Assembly: GCA_003990745.1 (NCBI GenBank)
Contig: RBNI01000026.1
Span: 1-54,543 of the forward strand
Direction: 5' to 3'
Length of the DNA: 54,543 nucleotides
DNA from: Jimgerdemannia flammicorona
Lineage: Eukaryota; Mucoromycota; Endogonomycetes; Endogonales; Endogonaceae
The notes under the pieces were generated by a model. The model saw nothing but the letters and a program-made list of their open reading frames with translations. It was not told the origin of the DNA and searched no databases. Positions 11,100-23,441 of the stretch are shown piece after piece. How positions within the stretch are numbered: the first letter of the stretch is position 1; every line of letters begins with the position of its first letter. A program made the translations under genes and the position numbers.

Positions 11100-14000
11100 C
11101 AGGTGGTTTTGTGGTTTAGTTTGAGAATAACTCATCATCATTTTCATTATATCACTTGAGACATTGGACATAGTATCTGGTAGCACTAATTTGTAAGAAG
11201 TTGGAGAGACTTGTGTGATAACTTTGAATGGTCCAATAAACTTACTGTTTAGTTTTGTAGATAGTCTATACTTAAGGTTATCAACTTAGTATCCTCAGAT
11301 GTCTAGTAGAACTTTTTCTCTAATGTTAAAAGTTTCTTCTTAGTAGTGCTGATTGATATACTGTAACTGTTTTTCTTGAGGTCAAGATAAATTCTTAATT
11401 GCAATCTGGCTTAAGTTGTATATTTGGAGCAAAAATTCTTCAATAGCTTCAATAGTGGAGAGTTCATCAGTAGTTCTGATAAGTGTTAGAGAGATGTTTG
11501 GATTTTGTTCTGTATTAGTAAAGAACAGAGTTATTCCAAGAGAGGCTTGTTTGCTATTATTATAGACAAACTCAACTACAATAAAGTATTCATACCAATT
11601 ATCTTGTCTATAGAAAATATAGTTCCTTAGTATTTATTCTAGGGTTTAGTTCAATCTTTCAGTTTAGCTATCAGTTTCAGAGTGAAAGGCTGTAGATAGT
11701 ATAAGTTTTATTCCAAGGTATGCATGTTGAGCTTTCTAAAAGTAGCTAGTGAACTTCAGATCTTAGTTACTAATAATGATCTTAAGAAGATCATAATAGC
11801 AGAAAACATTATCAAACAAAAGTATGGCTATATCTAGTATTGTTGCAGTGGTAATAGTTGGTACAAAATAAGCTTGTTTGCTGAGATAGTCTATAAAAAC
11901 AACAATTGCATCTTTCTCATTCTTGTTTCAGAGTAGTTGTACAATGAAGTCTATAGAGATTTATTTTCAATTAGTAGATGGTACTAAGATAGGGTAGAGT
12001 AGGCCAGATTTTGCCAGTATTGAGAACTTATTGCATTGGCAGACATTATAGGAAGTGATATAGATCTTTAGCTGATCTATCATATAGGGCCAATAGAAGT
12101 TTTAGAAAATAACTTTATAATATTTATCAAATTCTAAATATCTGGCTGTAGGAGTATTATGACATTTGAATAGGATAGTCCTTCAGAGATCTTAATTAAT
12201 TGAAATATACAATCTGTCATTGTAGTAGATGACATTATCCTTCAGTTGGTATTGGTGATATTGAAAGTACTTGTTAATATCATTACTGTTCAGGATTTCT
12301 CAGAGTACTTGAGCTTTGTTATCATTAGCACATACTGTAATAATTTGTTTCATAATGGAGTTGGTAACTAAGGTGAGAGTTTGGATAACTTCTTCAATTA
12401 GTAGTCTGGAAATTATATCAGTAATAATATTCTTCTTGCTAGAGTGATACTGGATTTCATAGTTGAAGTTAGTGAGAACTTTTATTCATCTGGCTTACTT
12501 TTGAGAAAGAGTAGCCTAGGTCTTGATATTGATAATGATTTGTGATCTATTAAAATAATAAAGTATGCTCCTTCTAGATATGATCACTATTTGATCAGAG
12601 TGTCTACAATGGCTAACATTTCCTTCTCATAAGTTGCATAGTTGATTTTGGCATCATTGAACTTCTGAGAATAGTAGGCCACAGGGTGTCCTTTTTGTAT
12701 AAGTACTGCTCCAAGAGCTAGATCAGAGGCATCAGTAGTAACTTCATATAGTAAGATAGGATTTATGCTTGAAGTACTGAAGTGGTTATCAAGGTATCTT
12801 TCAGTGCTTGAAAGGCTGTGTCTTGTTCAGGTCTCCAATTCATAAGATTGTTGAAGTATTTTTCTTATTTTATATCAGAGCTGTTCTTCTTTTTTACTGT
12901 ACTTGGTCATTTAGATAAGGATTGTAGTGATCTTGGTGAAGTTGGCAACAAATTACTGGTAATAGTTTGCTAGTCTTAGGAATGACCAGAGATCCTTTTA
13001 CTTCTTGGGTCTGGGTCATTTCATAATTGTGGAGATTTTGCTGAGGTCTACTTTGATTCCATTGAGAGTAATAATATGTCTAAGGAATTAAATTTCCTTC
13101 AGGAGAAATTCACATTTGCTGAGTTTTATAAAGAGTTAGGTTTCTCAGAGTTTCAGTAGTACTAGTTCAAGATGTTCAAGATATTTCTTTAGGGTTTTAC
13201 TGAAGACTAGGATGTCATCAATATAGACAATAACAAATTTGTCTAGGTATAGGTATAGGATGATATTAATCAGTATCTGGAAGATTGCAGGAGTATTAGT
13301 TAAGCCAAAAAGCATAACCAAGAACTCAAAATGTCCATAGTAGGTTCAGAAGACAGTTTTGTAGATATCTTCTTCCTTTATAGCAATTTGTCAATAGTCA
13401 TTTCATAGATCAAAAGAGCTTATAAACTATGAGTTAGTAAGTCTATCAAATATTTCATTAATTCAGGATAGTGGGCAGCAGTTCTTGATTATTTGTTCAT
13501 TGAGGTTATGGTAATTAATATATATTTATAGGTCTTCTCTTTTCTTGACAACAAAGAGGACTAGTATACTGTATGATAATACACTAGGTCTAATGAATCC
13601 TTATTCTAGAAGTTTATCAATTTCTTTTTTAAGTGTATCAATCTCTCTAGGAGATATGTGGTAGATTAACTTGAAGGCAGACTTGGCATCTGAGATAGTT
13701 TTGATGATATAGTCTACTACTTATTTAGGTGGTAGGCCTTTTGAGAGTTTCTTTTTAGAATTTCTGGAATAAGAGTCTAATATGACTATTAACTTTAGAA
13801 AAGTCTTCTTCAAGATTCTTGGATTCTTCTTTAGATTATTGGATGGAGATAGTAAAGAGAGGGCATTTCTTGGCTAGTTTCTTGAGTTGTAGCTTATTGA
13901 TATAAGTAATCTTTGAACCAGGGTCACTAGAACTGAGTGGGTCTTTTTTGCCTTACAATTTGAAATTGTGGTGTTCTTTCTTAATGATCAGAGAATGGTT

Positions 14001-14420
14001 TACCCAATTAATCATAGGGTTCTCTTGTTTTAACCAAGAGGTCTCAAGGATGATTTCATTATCAAGAAGTGATATAATCTAGAGTATAATATATACTTAG
14101 TAGTTACCAATTCAGAAGAATAGATTGTAGACTTACTAATGACATAAGAGGTTCTATTAGCTGTAATAACTGCTTGAGTCTGTTATACCAGAGAGGTCAG
14201 AATCTTGAGTCTGTTGGCTGTTTCTTCATTGATGAAGTTGTCTAAGGCACTACTGTCTATTATGATCTTAACAGATGCTCTATTGATAAAAGCTTGGAGT
14301 ATAAGCAGTTTGTCTAATCTAATAGTGGTGATTTCAGTTATAGGAGCTTTCCTTCTATTAGTTTGCCTTTGGATCAGTTCATTGATATAAAAGAAGTAAT
14401 CATCAATTATTCAGAAAGAG
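11100..14420 (-). pseudogene. Chromovirus pol: protease, RT, RNase H, integrase (broken)
   Basis: Reading on the minus strand, a protease site appears near 14250 as KIIIDSSALDNFI (family: DSGA). The reverse transcriptase follows at about 13660-12960, with [24 protein letters not shown] and an intact [13 protein letters not shown] near 13210. RNase H and the integrase zinc-binding and core segments follow to about 11650 in fragments. In-frame stops occur every few tens of codons. I see no dUTPase-like segment between protease and RT here, unlike the other two Ty3/gypsy families in the window. Confidence 0.82.
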
Positions 14421-14499
14421 TACATTCTAATAATATGAGAACATTGGCTACTTGGTATAAATCTATCTTTAATTTTTTTATAAAATTGTTCTTCTTTAT

Positions 14500-16900
14500 T
14501 TATAGTGGGTTGGGCTAAGGTCTTGTTTGATGAGCCAAATCTTCTGAATCCTCAGATGGTAGACAGTAGTTCAGAGACTTCCTTGACTGTCAGAGTTGAC
14601 TTGATTTTTTTGAATAGAATTTAAGCAATACAAAAACTGATAGGGATCTTGAATAGTATCCAACTATGGTTTCAGATAAGAATAATGATTTCATCTGTGT
14701 AACCTTTATCAATAATTCCTCCTTCTACTGAGAGCCCTTTTAATGCTAGGCTACTGTGATAGCATATTCTTTTAATATATCCTTCAGGAATTTGAATACT
14801 AATTTCTATATAGACTTGCTTGACTTCTCAGTTAGAGACTGTAGCTTCTTTGGCTGCATATAGGTCATATCTGACTGCTTTTTGACTTTCTTTGATTGGG
14901 GCTATAGTAGTTGGCCTTAATTGACAAAGTCTAATATCTTGGTGATCAGATTATTGAGATAATGCAGAGTGATAACAGTTGCTTATATTGCTGTTTATAG
15001 TTTTTGATTAGGGCAGGCACTGGCCATATGTTCTGTCTTTCAGCAATAGAAGTATACTCCACTTCTTTGAAGTTCATTTCTTTCTCCTTTGGTGAGTTTC
15101 TTAAAGATATTTGGCTGGATAGGTTCAGGATTTTAGAGTGTCTAAGAGGTGGATATGGAGGGAGCTCAGGATGCTTCATGCTTGAGTTCTTCTTTCTTGG
15201 TCCAAGTTTTTTCCTTATTGTTAAATTGTTTTCAAGGCAGAATTGGTCTAGCTGTCAGAATTTGCTTGACCATAGTCTTAATTCTTGCTAGATATCATTG
15301 TTAGTGATTATAATCAACTAGGTATTCTTATTCTCAGATCTTTCTTATAAGCTATTCAGATAGTATATTGAATAAATAGTCTGTTCTTGTACTATTTTGT
15401 GCTTTATCATTGGCAATATATTCTAGACCAACAGTATTCAGGAGTGACTCAAGTTTTATACATAAGGTTTCAAATTTCTCCTTACCATATACATCAAATT
15501 TGAGATTGTGAGTTTAACTTGAGATTTGGTAATTAGAGTTTCACTATGATATTGAGCAATCATAAGTTGTTTGAGTCCAGGGGCTACAGAGTAGTCTCCA
15601 TATCTAGGGATATTATTTGCTATATTTTGGATAATTACTATAGGTCAAATATCCTATATGAGGAGTTTTCCAAAAAGAGCCTACCACCATTCTTCAGCAA
15701 GTCTTTGGAAGAATGTAACAACTTGATAAACATAGACTAAAGAGTTATTCCAGAGTATGGTCTTGATTGTTTGTTAGAAGGCAGTCAGCAACTTGCTCAT
15801 TGGTCTATTGATTGACTTCAAAATTAGTATCAATTATACTAATAAAGCTTTGGACTTCTTATACAGTAATATTGAAGGTAGATAGGCTCAGACTTTTGAT
15901 TAGTTAGATCTATTTGGCTAAGGCAGTAATGGTTGCTACTATTATGGCTATCTGAACTGTGAGGTCTAGAATCTATTAGTTTGCTATATTGTTTACTAGA
16001 GGTAGTTAGACTACTGGTAGTGAGGTTACTGATATGACTTGAGATACTAGTGTAGAGTGTAATGGTGTTCTTTGAGTCTATATAAGTTGCTGGAGTAACT
16101 GTTGTAGGTCTGGTGTAAGGGCTTGATAGATAACTGTCTATTGTCCTATAGGTGTGTTTTATCCTGAGAGGAGTATATCTCTTTTAGTAGTATATCTGGG
16201 ATTGAATTCACTGAGATACTTCTCCTAATCTTCACTTTGGTCCCCATGTAGTTGGGTTTGTTCAGCATCAAAGTAGATAGTATTAGTTGTATATCAGATT
16301 TCAGATGAGCTTAATTCAAAAGCTAGTTTTGGTTCAATATTGGTTTTAGTTTCAGATAGAGTTATAGCTGAGCCTGCTTCTGGTTCAGAGTCAGGTTGTT
16401 GATAAAGGGTTTCTCTGACTTCTTCTTTAAGAATATAGTGGGTCTTGCAATTTTGGAAATAGTAATATAAGGTAGTCTTGGTCCTGGTACAGTAATAGTC
16501 AGTAGAGTTGAGCCACTTGGTTATGGATGCTCAGGCTTTGTAAGGAACTAAGACTAGAAAGATAGCTACTGGTTGTCCTAGATTACTTAGGTTTGTAGAG
16601 CTGACAAAACTCTTGTTGAGAAGAGTAAAGAAGGCTTATATAAGACCTTCTTCATCTTAACTTGTAGAGTATAGAGCAAGGAGTTCAATATATAGAGTTT
16701 CACCTATCTGCTGATTTAATTGGAGTACTTCTTTTTGTAAATAAAGTCTGTCCCACTTGTTACAGATATAGAGGTCAAACTGTCCTTATATGTCAGGTTC
16801 AATTCTCTCCAGATTGTCAGATAGTTCAGAATGAATTCCAGTTCAGAGGTTGGGCTTTATATATACCAACTTATAGGAATTCTTATAGAGATTTGTAGCA
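14500..16900 (-). pseudogene. Chromovirus gag region (broken)
   Basis: Placed between the 5' LTR and the protease. Near 15040 on the minus strand a degenerate zinc-knuckle-like stretch can be read (EVEYTSIAERQNIWPVPALI). Upstream of it the frame is fragmentary, with Gln- and Leu-rich pieces. Identification depends on position and this weak knuckle. No intact frame exceeds about 80 codons. Confidence 0.55.
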
Positions 16901-16953
16901 GAGTGAAGAAGCATCTTGAAGTAGAATTGGATTATAAACTACTACTACTAAGT

Positions 16954-18855
16954 TATAAGAGGGTTACTTATAAAAGTATCATTATATATGTAGTTCTGGA
17001 TATTCTAGAAGACTATTTTCTTTAGATCAAGATCAATTTCATATGGAGTATGTCCTCTATACTTATTGATTTCAAGATCAGATTGATGTCTCAACCAAGT
17101 CCTTTTTTGGACTTATTCTGGATGTTCAGGATTTTTTATATTTCAGGAAGTTCAAGAAACTAAGACCAGCTTAGTTAAATTGGTATATTGCTGCAGACAA
17201 TATCAAATTAGGAAATTTTATGATATAGTTAAGAGTAGGATCTAATGAGATGCAGATTTACTTAAGAGTAGTTTGTAGGTTATTAAATAGATTTATTTGC
17301 TATTTATGATATTACTATACTAGGAGTAGTGTGTGAAGGGATATTATAGGGAAGTGTTCAGGAGTTCTTATTTCTGAGGTCTGGGGGAGAGGGTATTTAT
17401 ACTAATAGGAGACTATCTAGACTATGCTAAATATGGATATAGTACTTAGTATCTTGCTAAGTTGGAATGCAGTCATATTATATAAGGCTAATTTAACTAT
17501 ACTAATAACTGTTAAGCTATCTATAGATTTAGATACTGTCTGAGTAGTCTTTAATGATATCACTATCAATGATATCATCTCTAATAAAGTAGTTATCTAG
17601 GAAGAGTGGTTTTTAGATTACCTCTCCCTATTCACTTAGATAATAATATATTGGAACCATGTCACCATTCTACAGGATAGTATCATTTGTCTTGTATGCT
17701 GGATATGAAGTTAGTAAGTAAAGGAGAGATGTATTATCTTTGCTTTCATTGGATTTGCTGTCTATATACCTTCTGTAAGTTATAGTATTATAATTTCTGA
17801 GTTGTAGTAAGCTGGCAGCTGTTCTTAATATTACTTGTACTTAGGTGGTAGAGTTATTGGTTCAATCTCAAGGATTGTCTGGAGGTACAGGTTATGTTCT
17901 CTAATTTCTTCATTATAGTTGAAATAATTGGGTATAAATATAGATTAATACTTATACTAGTGATCATTATCCCATAGGTAGTTATAAACTATTATAAGTT
18001 TATTAGTAAGATTGGTGGAGTGATCAGGGCTGGTAGAGATCTTTGGCTGAAGGTTATGTTGGTATCAGAGAGATCATTATCTTCTGGTTTATTATTATTG
18101 AACTAGATTATATTATAGATATTCTTCATGGTATATCTAACTTGAGATATTTGCAGAATGTGGTTATTGGAGTATGAGAAGATTCTGTCTGTAGTTTGAA
18201 CATACTCAATATAATTATAGTTGAGTTCTCATACTATATTATCAATTTGACTATAAGATAGAGTAGCAACCATTTCAGTAGTAATAACTTAGAGGTGGAA
18301 AATAAAGATGCTATACTCATAAAAGAGTTCTTAGTATTTGCAAACAATGAGTTTCTAGTATTAAGACATCTGAGTAATATCTGTATTATAGTGGTGTTTA
18401 ATTATGTCTTTTAGGAGACAGCTGATCTGATAGTAGCTTGAGATTTATTCAATTCAGTGGGCTTCACTGAGTATGTTTAGAGTATTCCATCAGACTTTTA
18501 TAAAGTAGAGAGATATCAGACTATGAATATTCATGAGGGGTAGGAGAGGTATAGCTTGGTTGATAATAATATTCCAAATGTCAGCATAGATATAGTTAGA
18601 GATCTCAGTGATCATATATATTTGTATATATGTTCAAGAGTTATGATTATTTATTTGGTTTGTTATAGTTCTCTGTTTTGATACATCTGAGTATTTAGTA
18701 TATATGCATTTGATCCTAATTGGTAAAGTTCTGTTTGTGTAAATCTTATGTTTTATAACTTTGAGTTAACTCAGCTTTGTAATCTTGTATGTGATTTCTG
18801 GATTTATTCTGAAGGTAATATGTAATTTTAGTGGCTTGGAGATTATATACTTATA
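16954..18855 (-). repeat. 5' LTR of the chromovirus (uninterrupted)
   Basis: 1902 bp, TATAAG...CTTATA, the intact counterpart of the interrupted LTR. It shows the empty LINE site at about 17529-17545 (TTAGATACTGTCTGAGTAG). It is followed on the right by the TAAAA duplication at 18856-18860. Confidence 0.9.
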
Positions 18856-19100
18856 TAAAATATCACAATTTATAAATCTCTTCTCCTCTATATTAGCTAT
18901 ATTAAAAAAATATATTATTAAAAATATATATAATAAATATTATCTACTTTAATCAAATAGAGAGTTTTTTTTTATTTTTATTTTAGTTATAATAATATAT
19001 AAATTTAAATAATATAGTTATTAGTATTATATATAATATAGAACTGAAATTGTGACCAGCCTTTTACTGAGCTGAATTTATTCTCTTTAGGCACTTTTAT
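18856..19100 (+). repeat. RepA, right part (interrupted copy)
   Basis: Begins with the TAAAA duplication and continues the RepA sequence left off at 2831. TATCACAATTTATAAATCTC matches the inverted copy near 42280, and CTGAAATTGTGACCAGCCTT matches it near 42100. Together with 2300-2831 it makes one repeat copy of about 0.8 kb. Confidence 0.8.
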
Positions 19101-19153
19101 AAGCCAAATCTCAGCCCTATGTGACTTAATAATACCTCTATAAATTATTAGCA

Positions 19154-19250
19154 CTCAAGCCAGTAATCATATACCCAAGCCAGTAATTGTATACCTAAGT
19201 CAGTAATTGTACACCTAAGCCAGTAATTGTGCACCCTAGTGATAATTATA
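19154..19250. repeat. 20-bp tandem repeat
   Basis: About five copies of a 20-bp unit, CCTAAGCCAGTAATTGTATAC with small changes. The surrounding 19100-19600 is AT-rich with no gene seen. Confidence 0.85.
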
Positions 19251-19604
19251 TACTTCTTTATAATTTAATAGCTTAATGAAAACACAATCAAATTTAACTT
19301 ATTTTAGTATGTCAGATTCATATTCATCAGATGAATCCAGTATAATAAAGATAATTAAAATCAGATGTATTTTTATTATACAGTTAATATTTAAAGTCTC
19401 TGCATAATTTCAAAATTGAATTAGGACAAAAAGTTATCATAGTACTCATGGCTAATCAATAAAAACTGAATATATTTGATAGAGTTATTTATACAATATA
19501 TTAGGTAGCTAACTCAAATAATATTTTGAGAGATATAGTAATATAAATAATATTTTTTTATATCATTTTCTGTATTAGCCAAAATAAGTTCTTTTGATAT
19601 GTAT

Positions 19605-21163
19605 TGTAACAGTGACCCCAGAATGATGACATCAGCACAGGAGACAGTCTTTTCTTGCAAGCCACCAGATCAGAGTACAAGAAGATCATATAGTATATGA
19701 GATAAGTGATGATGATCAACTGTGAGTCATTGTGACCACAGTTCAGATATCTTGAGGAATATGAAAGAAGAATCAAGGAACTACAGTAGTAGCAACCAAC
19801 AAGACCCACTAATCCCAAAATAGCTCAAAGACTTACTATAAACAAAATGCCTGCTGCTCATCAAACCTCAAGATCAAGGAACCACCAAGGTATCTCAGTT
19901 GAAGAAGGAATGTTCCAAGACATCAGAAGAGCCATGAGGACCTGCTCAAGAAGGACTCCTAGTGTCAACCTGGGTACTGCCAACCCTTATCACTTTATCC
20001 TCTACTACTGTGAAATGGAAACAAGGATCATCATTGCTACTGAATGTCTCCAAATGTGGTAGAAGTACAAAATAGGAAACCTCCTCTGCTAGGAGTTCCC
20101 ACAGACCAGCCCTCAAGAGCTACAAGATACCACTTCTATAGATATACACAAGGCAAGAATAGCTAAGAAGATCCATCAGATCTTCAGGCATGCACCATGG
20201 TCAATCCCCAACTTGGAGTATGTTAGAGTCTCAGATTTCAGAGACCTGTCATCCTGCTATATCAATACACTAGAAGCCAGGATGGCCACAGAAGCCTAGT
20301 CTACTATCACCCTCAATAGTAATGAAGTAGAAGACTTCTGGCATCCCATTCTCCAGGACAACCCAGATCAATTCCTATAAGGATTGATCTCAGTATTCCA
20401 AGGCCCAAGCATCTAGGTTAGACCTCCCCAAGACCCCACATTTGTCCCCTATTTTATGGAAGAGAACCTCGTAGACTGGAGAGTACCAGACCTCCTTCCC
20501 ACTGCTGAATGTGATGATGTCATCAGTGATGATGTCATCCACATGACATTGAAGCACACGAAATGTACAACCTATATAATAATGATGATAAGACAGATAA
20601 GATGTTCACAGACCTCATCTCCTTCAAAGACATCCTGACCTCTGATGATGAAGCTCCTATGGTCTTGAACATTCTGCTCTAAGTCCCTTGGTTACACTGA
20701 ATAATGCCAGCACGGACATTCTGATGTAATACTGAATAATGCCAGCACTGGCATTCTGATGTGATACTGAATTATACCAGCATCCTAAACCTATACAACC
20801 ATCAGTACTAACCCTGGAACTTAGCAGTTTTTCCTGTCCTGGCATTTTATTTTAGTTATTGAAATTTATATTTAGCTTTATATCTTAGCAACTATTGAAT
20901 TATATTTTGTATAAATACTCCTCTTATTTTCTCTGAAATAAAGTCAGTCAATTCAGTTTCTCTCAGTGCAATACATATACTTCCTTGAAAGCAATCTAAG
21001 AGATATGTAACAAGATAGTTTAAAGATAAGACATTTGAGGACTATAAGATCTTGGAAAGGCACTCTAATAAGAACTTGCTTATAACAAACTTGAGTTAGT
21101 CTAAGAGATATATCTTGAAGAGAATCTAGCATATTTGAAGGACTTAGCAACCACTACATGATA
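19605..21163 (+). repeat. 5' LTR of Ty3/gypsy element 2
   Basis: Pairs with 26864-28420 with mostly C/T and G/A differences. It contains an internal ORF (19847-20682) and, near 20695-20775, two-and-a-half copies of a block including ACTGAATAATGCCAGCAC. Confidence 0.93.
19847..20682 (+). pseudogene. LTR-borne ORF, 5' copy (unknown protein, about 278 aa)
   Basis: An ORF starting MPAAHQTSRSRNHQG lies wholly within the LTR on the sense strand and ends LTSDDEA...LNILL then TAA. Premature stops in this copy (for example at TGG-TAG-AAG, CTC-TGC-TAG and CTA-TAA-GGA) are CAG or CAA in the other LTR, so the ancestral frame was open. Compared with the right copy it also lacks one base near 20540. The protein has a basic start, a central EVEDFWHPILQDNPDQFLQG stretch and an acidic tail. 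I recognise no domain. Confidence 0.7.
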
Positions 21164-21165
21164 AC

Positions 21166-21182
21166 TTGGTACCCATTGACTG
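21166..21182 (+). other. Primer-binding site of element 2
   Basis: TTGGTACCCATTGACTGG starts two bases after the 5' LTR, the usual place for a tRNA primer site. I cannot name the tRNA with confidence. Confidence 0.5.
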
Positions 21183-21199
21183 GTAATTCAAGATGAATT

Positions 21200-22113
21200 C
21201 CTCACTTTCAAGCTGAAAATGAACAACCCCTACAACAACTACCCTGACTACAAGAGTCACCCCTGCAAGAATTCAAGACAAAATGGAAATGTACCTCCCC
21301 ACATTCTATGGATATACTACTGAAGAGTCAATCCTGACCTTCATTGAAGACTTTGAACAATTTGCCACCATATGAGCCCTTGGTGTGGATGCACAATTGG
21401 CCCTTCTATCAGTCAGCCTCAGAGGACCTGCCAGAGACAAGTTTAATGCAGCTACTATTACTGATAATGGTGCAGCCAAACTTGCCAACATGAAGGCCTT
21501 TCTCAGAACAACATACTATATTGAAGAGATCAAGCAAGCTCTCAAGGATCAACTCAACACTATCTGCCAGGGACTCAGTGAAGATCCCAACTCATTCTAT
21601 ATCTGAATCTGCTACTAGATTGTCTTGGCTAGCTACAATGATGCCCTCAAGGAACAAATAGCAGATTCAACCTTTCTCAAAGAAGTTCACCCTGAAATTG
21701 CCCTAGCAATCTGGTCTACCCCAGCTGCACTGACCCTTGATCAGAAAGTGGTCTTTGTGCAGAGATATTGGACTGCCAGACACTCTACAAAACACTCAAT
21801 AGAGAAAATAACTAGTATCAATATAGAGCCATCAAAGCCAACTAGTATCATATCTGCTACAGTTGTAAACAAACAACTATCCCTACCTACCCCCAAGATA
21901 GCCAAAGCTGACCCAGTGAAAGAACTTGCCAAGCAGTTCACCAAGATGACTGCACACCTTAGTAATATTGTTAGAGAAGTCCAAAGTACCAACAGGAGAC
22001 CAGTGCAGAGATTTGCAGCTACTACAGGAGAATGTAATATTACATACTTCAGATATAGAGAAGAAGGCCACTATGCAAAGAATTGCATAACTGAAACAAG
22101 ACACAAAGCCTAA
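21200..22113 (+). pseudogene. Element 2 gag with zinc knuckle (broken)
   Basis: Two long pieces are in frame with each other apart from stops. One contains YLPTFYGYTTEESILTFI and ends near 21606. The other, at 21625-22113, starts with ASYNDALKEQIADSTFL and ends in a zinc knuckle. The capsid-like part matches the retrotransposon gag pattern (tryptophan and tyrosine spaced through helices). The knuckle reads YFRYREEGHYAKNC, where CFRCREEGHYAKNC is expected, so the first two Cys are both Tyr, each a single G-to-A change. The terminal His and Cys remain. Nucleocapsid zinc binding would be lost. Confidence 0.8.
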
Positions 22114-22541
22114 CTAAGCAATACTAGCAGAACCAGAGAACAAACTAATGCAGTAGTCATTGAGGAGATTAGTGATACTGATGATGAAGAATACTATGAG
22201 AAGCTCGAATTCTACCCTGCTACTGAAGGTACCAGAACCTGGTCCAAGCCCTATGACAAGAAGAGCAACAGCAAGCCAGTTGGAAGACCAAAAAAGACCC
22301 CAGCTGTCACTATTCAAAGTAAGACTCAACCTGAGGAGATTGATCAAGACATGGAGTTAGATGAAGCTGCCCACCAAATCATTGAAGGCACTACTCCAGT
22401 CTCAGGAGAAAGCAAAAGCAAGAAGGAACAGAAGCTGCACAAGACTAAGATCTACCAGTATGATATTACAAGGACCTCAAGGAACAGAAGGTCAATGCTA
22501 CTTTTGGACAGCTAGCTGAAGTCCCTGCCTTCAGATAGCAG

Positions 22542-23010
22542 TTGAGAGTAGGATGTGCAACTACTGCCAAGAATCAAGAGTACAAGATTGTAGAAGTTCA
22601 CAATGCACAGGAAGAATCCGAAAACTCAGGCAAAGAATCTGAGGACCAGCACAAGATATCAGCCTATACCCTATGTCAGATCGAAGACTGTATCTTTGAT
22701 ACCATCATTGATACTAGTGCTGGAGGATGCCTCATGAGCAAGAAGGCAATTGACTGCCTAGGTTGGGACATTGAAGAGTCCACCAAGATGGTCTATGTTA
22801 CAGCAGATGGTACATAAGCTATCCCCCTTGGCAAAATCTGAGAAGTCCCCATCAAGATAGGAGGAGCTACCATCCTAGTAGACGTGATTGTTACAAGCAC
22901 CACTAACTATGACATCCTTATTGGCAACTAATGGCTTTACAAGGCCAAGGCCATCATTGACCTCAATGCCCAGAAGATGCAGATCAACTATAGAGAAAGA
23001 AAGGTACGAG
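22542..23010 (+). pseudogene. Element 2 aspartic protease (broken)
   Basis: CIFDTIIDTSAGGCLMSKKA places the catalytic motif as DTSA near 22710. The flap and substrate segment MVYVTADGT follows, and TSTTNYDILIGN marks the C-terminal hydrophobic-Gly motif. Two stops fall between them: TAA where CAA is likely and TGA where CGA is likely. The TAA in GN-TAA-WL is another C-to-T change. The order matches Ty3/gypsy proteases that process Gag-Pol. Confidence 0.8.
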
Positions 23011-23094
23011 TCTCTATCAATGTCCACAAAGGGGTTCTACCAGATATGGAGAAAGGAGATAAAGAGAACACAGAGGTCTTTATGCATTTGGTGA

Positions 23095-23360
23095 ACAAGA
23101 ACAAGAACAAGACACCCAAGCTCACAGATGAGCAGTGGTACAACAAGATCATTGATGGCTATGCCCCTCAAGGAAGATGCCCCCATGGTACTAGAATGTA
23201 CTGCTCTGAATACCTGAATGACTGCTGGTCCTGTATCAGTGAAGTTAGGAAAATCTGCCAACAGAAATATGAGCAAGAAGCCGCCAAAGCAAAAAGGAAA
23301 GCTGAAGAAGATGACCATCCCCCAGAGCTTCAAGCTGGTAGTGATGATGAGGAGGAATAA
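23095..23360 (+). pseudogene. Element 2 Cys/His-rich module between protease and dUTPase
   Basis: The frame contains GRCPHGTRMYCSEYLNDCWSC then seven residues and another Cys, followed by a highly charged tail of Lys and Glu ending SDDEEE. The CPH...C...CWSC...C spacing suggests a small zinc-binding fold. It lies between protease and dUTPase, where most Ty3/gypsy elements have only a short linker. The third family in this window has a comparable Cys/His module at the same place. Function unknown. Confidence 0.55.
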
Positions 23361-23441
23361 AAACCAGATATCACTCTCAAGGTCAAGAAGTTCTACCCTG
23401 AAGCCAAGATCCCAGAATACAAGACTGAAGAAGCCATAGGA

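Larger units (their letters stand above)
2832..18855 (-). mobile_element. Ty3/gypsy chromovirus, minus strand, split by a LINE
   Basis: A full-length but decayed LTR retrotransposon. Its two LTRs (2832-10469, itself interrupted, and 16954-18855) begin TATAAG and end CTTACA/CTTATA, consistent with ancestral TGTAAG...CTTACA. A perfect 5-bp duplication, TAAAA, flanks it (2827-2831 and 18856-18860). The uninterrupted RepA copy at about 42310 (reverse strand) reads straight through this junction, which confirms the insertion point. The interior (10470-16953) reads on the minus strand as gag, protease, reverse transcriptase, RNase H, integrase and a C-terminal chromodomain, all broken by stops. Confidence 0.9.

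Noticed and set aside
19558..19818. Minus-strand frame at the start of the element 2 LTR (also 26808-27077)
   Set aside because: It crosses the LTR boundary into unrelated flanking DNA in each copy, so it is not a gene.
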